The translations under genes and the position numbers were made by a program. Positions 53,747 to 60,836 of a stretch of DNA of 64,000 bases are shown one piece after another. This DNA comes from Trichomonas vaginalis G3. Taxonomy: Eukaryota > Parabasalia > Trichomonadida > Trichomonadidae. Within the stretch, counting starts at the first letter, position 1. Each line of letters starts with the position of its first letter. The notes below the pieces were generated by a model, which was not told the origin of the DNA, searched no databases, and was given only the letters and a program-made list of their open reading frames with translations. Location: assembly GCF_026262505.1 (NCBI RefSeq), contig NC_067205.1, forward strand, positions 1,550,001 through 1,614,000. Direction: 5' to 3'.

Positions 53747-54584
53747 CTTAACAATTTAGATAAGAGTTGCAGGAATACCGAAGATCATGCCAGAAACTTT
53801 GAAGCATATGAACTACCAGCAATGTTAGATAAGAAAGCTGATAAAACTTATGTGGATGCAGAACTAACAAAGAAATTTTCGAAACCAGATACAATGACAT
53901 TTACAACAGAAATTATAAATGGTGAACCAGCAACTCCATTTGAATTTGTTAGAGGTCTTCAACCAGATACTTTTGAATTTTTCTTGGATAATTCTATTGA
54001 ACTAACATTACATTATAAAAGTGGAACAAATGCAACATTTCATCCGGGAGATACATTCCAAATGGTATTTAATGACATAAGTTCTTTAGAATATGTTTAT
54101 AGAGTTATGAGCATATATGATTTAATATATCCTATAGGAGCTGTTTATACGTCTATGAATCCAATAAATCCAAACACTTTATTTGGTGGTAGATGGTATG
54201 AAATAGTTGACAGTTTTCCATTCTACACTAATACGCAGTCAATGAAGATGGGAGGTTCAAAGAAAATAGGTATTGAAAACCTTCCTTCACATATGCATAG
54301 GTTCAGTGGAAGAACATCTGTGGAAGGAAACCATTCACATTCAATAACAAAAAGAGGTTATATAAATCTTGCAGCGGGTTCGAATAGACAGGGAATGAAC
54401 AGATATGATATCTCAGATGACCCCAAAGATGTTAGCACAGGTATTTTCTGTGGAACTGCAGGAAATCATACACATGTTGTAGCTGGTATTACAGACCCAG
54501 CAGGTAATGGAAAAGATTATATGCCTCCTTATATAACAATGCACGCTTGGATACGAGTTGGTTAAAATCTTTAACTTTACATAA

Positions 54585-55670
54585 ATGAGCTTGAAAGAAG
54601 TATTCGAACAACATCCATGGAGGTCATTTAAGAAGTTCAATGAAGCTGCAAAGAGTTGGGGATTTACTAACAGAGCTGAAGTGAAAAGGTTCTTTGACAA
54701 AAATGTTGTACATCAAACAAAAATAAACCCTTACGACTACTTTTTACCAATTTACTCCAACACTCCTGACGCATACCAATTTGACACTCTCATTCAAAGC
54801 AGAAAAGGAGGACATAAACCATTCCTCATCTTCATAAATGTTAACACTCGTAAAGCTTTTGCGTATATAATGAGAAATAAAGGAACTCATGAAGTGTTAA
54901 GAGTTTTACAAAAGTTTGTAGCAGAACATAACCCAAGTACTTTAACATCAGACCAAGACAGTGCATACCTCAGCAACGAAATCACAGAATTTCTCATTAA
55001 GCATAACATAACTCACTACACTACTGAAGACCATAACCATAACATACTCGGCATCATAAACCGCTTCATAAGGACTCTCAGAGATTTAAATCAAGAGCGA
55101 GACTTTACCGAAGAAACAATGAAACATTTCATCGAAGTTTACAATTCCTCAACACATTCTACAACAGGACATACACCAAATTCAATGACACAACAACAAG
55201 AAGAAAAGTATATACAAAAGAAACGAAGTCAAACACAAAATATCAGAAATTCAACACAATTTACTCTCATTCCTGGTACAAAAGTTCGTGTAGTTCTTGA
55301 CGACAAACCGTTGACAAAGAAACGTTTAAGGTTAAGTCGAAATTATTATATCGTAGACTCTACGCAAGGTAATGGATATCTTATAAAAGCTGCTGACGAC
55401 TCTATTGCGTTTTATCCTCGTCATAAATTAGTCGAAAGTAGTAATGGCAAACTTGCTGAAACCATTGACGAAGCAAAGCGAGGAGTGGTTATTGAAATAC
55501 TTGACTACAACATAAACGATGACACTTATAAAGTAAGATATGAAGGAGGCGTTGAAGATGTTATACCATCTAAGAACTTGAGAGAGTCGAAGCCAACACA
55601 TCTGGGACCATTAGAGCGGGAGTACTGGAAAGATAAAAACATGCCAGAAAGAATAAGAAAATTCTTCTAA
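54585..55670 (+). CDS. Maverick A retroviral-type integrase with chromo-like end
   Basis: Whole 361-residue frame. The rve core includes YQFDTLIQ (D67), LTSDQDSAYLSNE (D123) and HNILGIINRFIRTLRD, with the conserved NSSTHSTTGHTPNSM after it. The C-terminal part has RVVLDDKPLTKKRLRL and a chromodomain/SH3-like VIEILDYN...TYKVRYEGGVEDVIPSKNL near 295-330. This is the Maverick c-integrase, expected to insert the element with 5-6 bp duplications. It starts 19 bp after the fibre stop, with ACTTTACATAAATG. Confidence 0.88.
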   Translation: MSLKEVFEQHPWRSFKKFNEAAKSWGFTNRAEVKRFFDKNVVHQTKINPYDYFLPIYSNTPDAYQFDTLIQSRKGGHKPFLIFINVNTRKAFAYIMRNKGTHEVLRVLQKFVAEHNPSTLTSDQDSAYLSNEITEFLIKHNITHYTTEDHNHNILGIINRFIRTLRDLNQERDFTEETMKHFIEVYNSSTHSTTGHTPNSMTQQQEEKYIQKKRSQTQNIRNSTQFTLIPGTKVRVVLDDKPLTKKRLRLSRNYYIVDSTQGNGYLIKAADDSIAFYPRHKLVESSNGKLAETIDEAKRGVVIEILDYNINDDTYKVRYEGGVEDVIPSKNLRESKPTHLGPLEREYWKDKNMPERIRKFF

Positions 55671-55770
55671 ACTTTTTCATTAGATGTAAATCAGACATGA
55701 ATGAGAACAGTCATGTATTATTAATGGTACCATTTATTTTTGTCATAAATTTACACCAAAAATATATTAT

Positions 55771-55951
55771 AGGTGAAGAGGTGAGATGTCACCTGTTTTT
55801 TCACCTGTTTTTTCACCTCTTGAATTTTCATGAATTTTCACAAAAGACCAAAAATAATGTTTAGGTGAAGAGGTGAGATGTCACCTGTTTTTTCACCTGT
55901 TTTTTCACCTCTTGAATTTTCATGAATTTTCACAAAAGACCAAAAATAACG
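55771..55951 (+). repeat. GGTGA iterons, two tandem ~92-bp copies
   Basis: Each copy: AGGTGAAGAGGTGAGATGTC, then repeated TCACCTGTTTTT, TCACCTC and GAATTTTCATGAATTTTCAC. Between the integrase and the 321-residue gene. Confidence 0.8.
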
Positions 55952-55993
55952 CTAATTTTATTTTTATTTATTTTTTTATTTTGTATGTAAGAT

Positions 55994-56959
55994 ATGATTT
56001 CAACAATCGGCACAACAACAATTCAAGCCGCGAACGGCGGGACTCTGTCCACAACAACAGCACCAAACTCGTTAGTCATGAATCCTACGTCAATGTTAGT
56101 AGAGATGAAAAGCTTCATTCCTTCTTCATATACTTTCGAAACAAAAATCCAGAAGATAAAGCAAGAACTTTTAACAAGTAATTTAGACTGTAGTGCGAAA
56201 GATGAAGAAAATGAAGAATATCTTTATGAAATGCAGGACATTATTGACCATTTACCCAAATTGCCTGAAATCCAACAACAAAAACTCACTATTCCTGAAT
56301 TCGACGAAATTGAAGTTAAAGTTACTGATTCAGTAGAAATAAAGAAGTTCATACGTAAAGTAAATTATGAATTCCTTGGTTTTCATTGCAACCATAAGGT
56401 TATGGACAAAGATTGCGACATGGTATATAAAAACATTTCTGACATATATAAATCTGAGGAGTTTAAGACTTACGATAACTTTGTTTCATTAGTTGCAAAA
56501 TGTGTTTGGGAAATAAGAGATAAAGATAGAAGAGGCAAAGTATGGAACGAACAAATAAGACCCGCTATGTTTGAGATGAAGAGAGCAATTGACGCCTTAG
56601 TTGTTTTAGCTGGTTTTATTTCAATGTATAATGCAAAAATGAACCCGCAATGTTCAAAATGTAAGGCAGCAATTAGGAAATATAACTACTCAGTCAAAGA
56701 GATAGAAAGAATGAGAAACGACTATGCAGACTTAAAGAAAGAAGCAGAAAAGCCAGCAGAAGATAAAATGGACATGTTAGCATTTCTGAACAAAAACTAT
56801 CCAACAGTAGAAGATTTCCTTCTATCTGACGTCAAGAAGAAGTATAAAGAGACTTTCGGTATTGTTAAAACTTTTGATATCCTCAGCGAAGAAATAGAAG
56901 CTACAAAACTGTTTAGGATTTCAAATATACATCGTACAATTCATGTAAAACGCTTGTGA
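55994..56959 (+). CDS. Maverick A 321-residue protein, unknown
   Basis: Whole frame. A Thr/Ser/Ala-rich N-terminus (IGTTTIQAANGGTLSTTT) includes a hairpin module at 56027-56050. The middle is helical with HCNHKVMDKDCDMVY, and a CSKCKAAIRKYNYS segment with a Cys pair precedes a coiled coil (VKEIERMRNDYADLKKEAE). A zinc site is possible. I do not recognise the family. It lies between oppositely oriented GGTGA iterons (55771-55951 and 56956-57035), which makes it a unit with its own borders. Confidence 0.6.
   Translation: MISTIGTTTIQAANGGTLSTTTAPNSLVMNPTSMLVEMKSFIPSSYTFETKIQKIKQELLTSNLDCSAKDEENEEYLYEMQDIIDHLPKLPEIQQQKLTIPEFDEIEVKVTDSVEIKKFIRKVNYEFLGFHCNHKVMDKDCDMVYKNISDIYKSEEFKTYDNFVSLVAKCVWEIRDKDRRGKVWNEQIRPAMFEMKRAIDALVVLAGFISMYNAKMNPQCSKCKAAIRKYNYSVKEIERMRNDYADLKKEAEKPAEDKMDMLAFLNKNYPTVEDFLLSDVKKKYKETFGIVKTFDILSEEIEATKLFRISNIHRTIHVKRL
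56027..56050 (+). repeat. Paired hairpin module 11 (A)
   Basis: GCCG-CGAA-CGGC, G, GGAC-TCT-GTCC, in the N-terminal codons of the 321-residue gene; here the peptide frame differs from the other coding modules. Confidence 0.55.
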
Positions 56960-57035
56960 AAATTCAAGAGGTGAAAAATTAGGTGAAAAAACGGGTGACA
57001 TCTCACCTCTTCACCTAAATTATATTTTTGGTCAT
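56956..57035 (-). repeat. GGTGA iteron cluster, inverted copy
   Basis: AGAGGTGAAAAATTAGGTGA, then ACGGGTGACATCTCACC and TCTTCACCT. The centre GGTGACATCTCACC is near-palindromic. Confidence 0.8.
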
Positions 57036-57044
57036 TTACACTCA

Positions 57045-57169
57045 TTTACGAAGAAGTTATGACAAAGCATTTACGAAGAAGTTATGACAAAGCATTTACG
57101 AAGAAGTTATGACAAAGCATTTACGAAGAAGTTATGACAAAGCATTTACGAAGAAGTTATGACAAAGTC
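57045..57169 (+). repeat. 25-bp tandem repeat, five copies
   Basis: Unit TTTACGAAGAAGTTATGACA plus AAGCA; five near-perfect copies. A part recurs at 59064-59082. Confidence 0.9.
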
Positions 57170-57170
57170 A

Positions 57171-57199
57171 AGACCCTTTGGGTCTCGCCGCTTAGCGGC
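57171..57199 (-). repeat. Paired hairpin module 12 (A)
   Basis: Minus strand: GCCGC-TAA-GCGGC, GA, GACCC-AAA-GGGTC. Intergenic, yet the frame that matches the coding modules reads PLSGETQR. Confidence 0.75.
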
Positions 57200-57266
57200 T
57201 GAGGTGAAAAATTAGGTGAAAAAACGGGTGACATCTCACCTCTTCACCTAAATTATATTTTTGGTC
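57200..57266 (-). repeat. GGTGA iteron cluster, second inverted copy
   Basis: Almost the same as 56963-57035, separated from it by the 25-bp repeats and hairpin module. Confidence 0.8.
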
Positions 57267-57360
57267 AAAGCTTCCACGAGAGAAAAGATTCCTCATTCGC
57301 TAAGGATTCCAAAAATGAAAAAATCATTGATTTCGGCTGAGAAAAAACAGCAAAACCCTT

Positions 57361-57434
57361 CTTCCACGGGAACAAAGAAATAAAGAAGAAATAAAGAAGA
57401 AATAAAGTAAATTTTTTATTTATTCCCGTGGAAG
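57361..57434. repeat. Inverted repeat CTTCCACGGGAA
   Basis: CTTCCACGGGAACAAA at the left and TTTATTCCCGTGGAAG at the right can pair, with AAATAAAGAAG repeats in the loop. Confidence 0.6.
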
Positions 57435-57500
57435 ATAGAGCACTTTTATGACACTTTTTATTCACGACAAACAAGACAAATAAAGAAAATAAGAAAATAC

Positions 57501-57573
57501 GGCGCCGTCGCGGTTCGAACCACAGACCCTGACCCCTCCATAACACCACCTTAGACCACTGTGCTACGTAGCC
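57501..57573 (-). tRNA. tRNA-like sequence, probably degenerate
   Basis: 73 bp on the minus strand with a box A-like TAGCACAGTGGTCTAAGG, a box B GGTTCGAACC and a TTTT stretch just downstream. The acceptor pairs at about 5 of 7 positions (GGCTACG with CGGCGCC), while the T stem pairs poorly and I could not assign an anticodon arm. It may be a tRNA pseudogene or tRNA-derived Pol III unit. Confidence 0.4.
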
Positions 57574-57614
57574 TGTCGACATAAGATTTTATAAATTGCA
57601 TATTTGACGTAAAT

Positions 57615-57989
57615 TTATTTCCATCTGGCTTCCCACTGCATAAGATATTCATACGTGTTTGTAAGACATTCATTAAACTTCTTTTCTATTGCATCTAATC
57701 TTGCGTTATTTTTTTCAATAACTTGTCTGTATTCTTCATCATCTCCAGCAGTGTTTGGGTCTTCACGTTTAAAATATTCATTGTTAACCAATTTTTTATC
57801 TACAAATTTTATTAGTGTTTGATTCACTTCGTTATGATAACGGTCATATTCTTTCAATACGTAAGTGAAGACAAAATGCGTCGTACCTTCAATCTTAAAG
57901 CTTAAAGAACTTTCAACACAGTTTTGAGGGTCTGTCAGTGCGTCAATGAGATAGTATTCGAAGTCAGTCAATAATCTTTTTAAAGTCAT
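57615..57989 (-). CDS. Maverick A 124-residue protein, unknown
   Basis: Whole frame MTLKRLLTDFEYYLIDALTD... with a beta segment (SSLSFKIEGTTHFVFTYVL), a charged middle and a long C-terminal helix (EKNNARLDAIEKKFNECL). Divergent from the KilA-N gene across 107 bp in which both genes are preceded by the same TTTTATCCTGTATG motif, so they are probably co-regulated. Function unknown. Confidence 0.55.
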   Translation of the reverse strand: MTLKRLLTDFEYYLIDALTDPQNCVESSLSFKIEGTTHFVFTYVLKEYDRYHNEVNQTLIKFVDKKLVNNEYFKREDPNTAGDDEEYRQVIEKNNARLDAIEKKFNECLTNTYEYLMQWEARWK

Positions 57990-58096
57990 TTCATACAGGA
58001 TAAAATTTAATGTTGTGAAGAAATAGTGTTTATCTCAAAAAAAATAAAGTTAGTTTTTATTTTATTTATTTTTTTATCCTGTATGTAAAGACAGAT
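57990..58096. promoter_or_regulatory. Symmetric divergent promoter with ATCCTGTATG boxes
   Basis: CATACAGGATAAAA next to the minus-strand gene and TTTTTATCCTGTATGTAAAG next to the plus-strand gene form an inverted pair about 90 bp apart. A related TTTTATTTTGTATGTAAGAT precedes 55994. Confidence 0.6.
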
Positions 58097-58957
58097 ATGT
58101 CAACATTAGAGAACACAACAACTGCTATCGTTCATGAAGCCATAAATGAAGAATACGAATACATACAGTATAACAAACAGTTACGTCTCATTCGTTCTGT
58201 CAAAGACGACATGTACCAAATGCAAAGTATTTTGACAGCATGTTATGCTCCAGATACTAAACTTCCTAAAGACTGGTTTAGGAACCAAAGCACTATTGAA
58301 CTATTAAATGAAGCACAGCGAGACATACTTTTTTCTGAAAACAGTGAAGAACAGCGAGTAGGTAAAAAACCCCAGTCGCCAAAACTCTATGAAAACCGTG
58401 AAAAATTGCCAAACGGTTTGAGAGGATATTATGTTCATAGACTTTTAGTAAATGCAGTTGCAATGTGGGCTTCACCACGTTATGCTTGGTATGTTTGTAA
58501 ACTTCTTGACGAAATTCACAGACAAGAACGTGAAGAGATGGAAAAGAAACTTCAAGCAAAAGATGAAGTCATTGAATCCAAAGACAAAAGCATACAGAAA
58601 AGAATACCGCGTTCAGTACCAAAAGGAAAGGAAAAGAGTTATAAGTATATGATTTACGCTGAAGAGATGGAGAATGAAGAAGATAAAGATATGGTTATGT
58701 TGCATTTAGTCAGAAGAAACAACAAAAGCTTTTACGACCTTGCTAAAATATATAAATCTGACAGAAACTGGTTCTATCGTGAAAACTTACCGATTTCAAT
58801 GACACCGAATGAGCAAATAAAAGAAATTGTCAAAAATACTCTTCCTCAAACACACTATGACATCAAAGGTTGCACAATACTTACATTCAAAGAAGACTTA
58901 CCATTGTTAAAGGAAAAAATAACAGAATATTTCGATAACTTCAAAGAGGAAGAATGA
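58097..58957 (+). CDS. KilA-N domain protein of Maverick A
   Basis: Whole 286-residue frame. KilA-N domain about 20-145, with LRGYYVHRLLVNAVAMWASP and RYAWYVCKLLDEI, the signature of this DNA-binding domain of large DNA viruses and phages. A coiled coil follows (REEMEKKLQAKDEVIESK), then a C-terminal domain (SYKYMIYAEEMENEEDK, DRNWFYRENLP) of the type often paired with KilA-N in viral proteins. Probably a regulator or replication-linked DNA-binding protein. It is a candidate to bind the GGTGA iterons nearby, which is only a suggestion. Confidence 0.88.
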   Translation: MSTLENTTTAIVHEAINEEYEYIQYNKQLRLIRSVKDDMYQMQSILTACYAPDTKLPKDWFRNQSTIELLNEAQRDILFSENSEEQRVGKKPQSPKLYENREKLPNGLRGYYVHRLLVNAVAMWASPRYAWYVCKLLDEIHRQEREEMEKKLQAKDEVIESKDKSIQKRIPRSVPKGKEKSYKYMIYAEEMENEEDKDMVMLHLVRRNNKSFYDLAKIYKSDRNWFYRENLPISMTPNEQIKEIVKNTLPQTHYDIKGCTILTFKEDLPLLKEKITEYFDNFKEEE

Positions 58958-58982
58958 AGTCACGACAACATTAACGAAGAGA

Positions 58983-59055
58983 GAATGAGGTGAAAAAAGA
59001 GGTGAAAAAACGGGTGAGATCTCACCTCTTCACCTAAACATTATTTTTGGGTCAT
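58983..59055 (-). repeat. GGTGA iteron cluster 5 with perfect palindrome
   Basis: GAGGTGAAAAAAGAGGTGAA then GGGTGAGATCTCACC, whose core GGTGAGATCTCACC is a perfect palindrome, then TCTTCACCT. After the KilA-N gene. Confidence 0.8.
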
Positions 59056-59161
59056 TTACACTCATTTACGAAGAAGTCATGAATCCTACGTCAATTATGT
59101 TCGACACTGTAAGCATTAACAATAACATTAACGAAGCATCATGCTGTTCGCTCTTTCGTAC

Positions 59162-59288
59162 CTGTTGTCAAAATGTCAAGACCTTCAGGTCTCGTCACAC
59201 AGTGACTGTTGTCATCATTTTTAAAAGAAGTTAATTAACCTGGTGACACATGGTGACGTGGTGACACTTTCAGTTATTCAAAAATATA
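59162..59288 (+). repeat. GGTGAC repeat shared with Maverick B
   Basis: TGTTGTCAAAATGTCAAGAC, then CCTGGTGACACATGGTGACG and GGTGACACTTTCAGTT, close to the 121-bp repeat at 26579. Here it is interrupted by a paired hairpin module (59179-59206). Confidence 0.8.
59179..59206 (-). repeat. Paired hairpin module 13 (A)
   Basis: Minus strand: GTCAC-TGT-GTGAC, GA, GACC-TGAA-GGTC. It sits inside the GGTGAC repeat at a place where the Maverick B copies have none. Confidence 0.7.
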
Positions 59289-59295
59289 TTTTTGC

Positions 59296-59769
59296 TTAAA
59301 TAGCTTCAGGGTCAATTTCTTCAACCATTTCACTTCCTTCGTCAATGTCAATAGAAGCTTCTTCAACCTTTGGTAAGAATTTCTGTATAACATCTTTGTT
59401 CGTTATTGTCTTCAGAGATGAAGGATAATATTTCACATTTGTTTCACCCTTCTTATATTCTTTCTGTTCGGAAAGATTCATAGCAATACTGAAGAAGTCA
59501 ATGTTGGAGTTCTTTATAACAGTATAATGAGTATCTTTGACATTCACGAAGAAACCCTTTTGTTTCAAAACTACTGCTAACTCTTGTGAAGTATAACGTT
59601 TGCGGTCAATGACGATAGCTAATGGTCTGACATACTGACCAAACTTAGATTCTTTCACAAACTTCTTGTTAAAGATAACATTAACGTTTGCAGAACCATT
59701 GAACTCATTCTTGATGGCAGTAGCGAGAGCATTGTATGAAAAGAACTTGCAATCTTGCATGTGTTTCAT
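59296..59769 (-). CDS. Maverick A 157-residue protein, unknown
   Basis: Whole frame MKHMQDCKFFSYNALATAIK... with two alpha-beta segments (VNVIFNKKFVKES, YVRPLAIVIDRKRYTSQELA), a YTVIKNSNIDFFSIAMNL segment and an acidic tail (EEASIDIDEGSEMVEEID). No family recognised. Its end adjoins the GGTGAC repeat. A nucleic-acid-binding accessory is possible but unsupported. Confidence 0.5.
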   Translation of the reverse strand: MKHMQDCKFFSYNALATAIKNEFNGSANVNVIFNKKFVKESKFGQYVRPLAIVIDRKRYTSQELAVVLKQKGFFVNVKDTHYTVIKNSNIDFFSIAMNLSEQKEYKKGETNVKYYPSSLKTITNKDVIQKFLPKVEEASIDIDEGSEMVEEIDPEAI

Positions 59770-59857
59770 TAAAATAAAAATATTAAATTATTTTGAAAAA
59801 TAACTTAAAAAAATGTAATCTAATTTTTCAAAAAATATTTTTTATCCGATAGAAAAG

Positions 59858-60202
59858 ATGACAGAAAAATTAACTTTTTACATAGCGCCAGACCCTTCTT
59901 GCCCACATCCTTTTAAGCCACAATATATAGACATAGAACTAAATAGAGAAAGCGAAATTCTACAAATAGAAGAAAGCGAAATTCTACAAACAGAAGAAAC
60001 ATATAGAGACCTAGATAACGAAAATGGATATGCGCTATTCTGGTTAGATTGTCCTTATGAAATGTATGAAAAAAAGGCTTTATATGAAGAATATAGAAAA
60101 TATTGTCATGAAAACAATATAAGACCAAGCTCTAGAGAAAAATTCTATGCTGGTATAAAACATCTTTTCGAAGTTCGGAATGGCAAATATAGAAAGAAAT
60201 AA
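59858..60202 (+). CDS. Maverick A 114-residue protein, pox D5 C-terminal-like
   Basis: Whole frame. A small repeat (RESEILQIEESEILQTEE) is followed by ALYEEYRKYCHENNIRPSSR and FYAGIKHLFEVRNGKYRK. The last 50 residues match the pattern of the winged-helix domain at the C-terminus of D5/P4-type primase-helicases (Y..YC.EN...S...FY). Standing alone, it could be a free DNA-binding domain left from such an enzyme. Start context TTTTTTATCCGATAGAAAAG before ATG. Confidence 0.55.
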   Translation: MTEKLTFYIAPDPSCPHPFKPQYIDIELNRESEILQIEESEILQTEETYRDLDNENGYALFWLDCPYEMYEKKALYEEYRKYCHENNIRPSSREKFYAGIKHLFEVRNGKYRKK

Positions 60203-60252
60203 TTTTTCTAAGTTTATTTTTTCAAAAAATATTTTTTTATTTCCTACTAAAG

Positions 60253-60780
60253 ATGTATCGGAAGTTGTCTAAGTTAGAACACTCGGAAATAAAACAACTT
60301 CTTACAGAAGCTAATATAGATGTTGCAAAACATTACGCGACAAACAAAAAAGCACTCGCTGACATCCTCAATGACTATAATGGTGCAATAAGTTATGATA
60401 GAATTCATGAGTTCATAAAGCCGCAACGCGGCGAGGACGAAGTCCATGCAAGAGCATTTCCTTTAAATGACATTGCTATTGACTTATATCATAGACGTTC
60501 AGTACCTCATGAAGTAAGAAGAGAAATGTTTGACATAACAAATGCAAACGTTGGTGAAACAAGAAGAGCTGTACCACATGAAGTAAGAAGAGAAATGTTT
60601 GACATAACAAATGCAAACGTTGGTGAAACACGAAAGAGAGATGACACACTGAAACAACAGAGAAGAGAGATGTTTAAAAGTGCTATAGAACAAGTTCGCA
60701 AAGCTAACGATGTCATTCGTTCCATTGACGACAAACCAAAAGAAGGTGAGAGATGGTTAAAGAAAGATGAAAGAGAATAG
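60253..60780 (+). CDS. Maverick A 175-residue repeat protein
   Basis: Whole frame. It has a helical N-terminus (KLEHSEIKQLLTEANIDVAK), then the hairpin-module peptide PQRGEDEV at 57-64, then two exact copies of a 23-residue unit (VPHEVRREMFDITNANVGET..) and a basic helical tail. Possibly a DNA- or protein-binding helical repeat protein. Unknown family. It lies directly before the PolB locus. Confidence 0.55.
   Translation: MYRKLSKLEHSEIKQLLTEANIDVAKHYATNKKALADILNDYNGAISYDRIHEFIKPQRGEDEVHARAFPLNDIAIDLYHRRSVPHEVRREMFDITNANVGETRRAVPHEVRREMFDITNANVGETRKRDDTLKQQRREMFKSAIEQVRKANDVIRSIDDKPKEGERWLKKDERE
60420..60445 (+). repeat. Paired hairpin module 14 (A)
   Basis: GCCGC-AAC-GCGGC, GA, GGAC-GAA-GTCC; reads KPQRGEDEV in frame. 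Confidence 0.75.
60502..60639 (+). repeat. 69-bp tandem repeat, two copies
   Basis: Encodes the duplicated 23-residue unit of the 175-residue protein; copies differ at about two bases. Confidence 0.85.
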
Positions 60781-60836
60781 GAAGAGAAAATGTGAAGTCA
60801 GGCAATAGACTCATTGACTTTAACATCGAAGCTTAG

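Larger units (their letters stand above)
51053..54565 (+). pseudogene. Maverick A giant phage-type fibre
   Basis: A ~1,170-codon locus. The N-terminal AAYAYEADRAKRLYFGQYSL domain is shared with the B fibre. Repeats of FDP..T.CTMPFI..GE follow, then a helical and glycine region, then shaft repeats KADKNHTH (five KADKNH/KSHKH-type sites). The tip has YPIGAVYTSMNPINP, LPSHMH, GNHSHS, GNHTHV and GKDYMPPYITMHAW, the collar/receptor tip of tailed-phage fibres with HxH metal sites. It likely mediates attachment of a particle. Broken, with about three or four breaks, although the final 640 codons are open. Confidence 0.75.
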
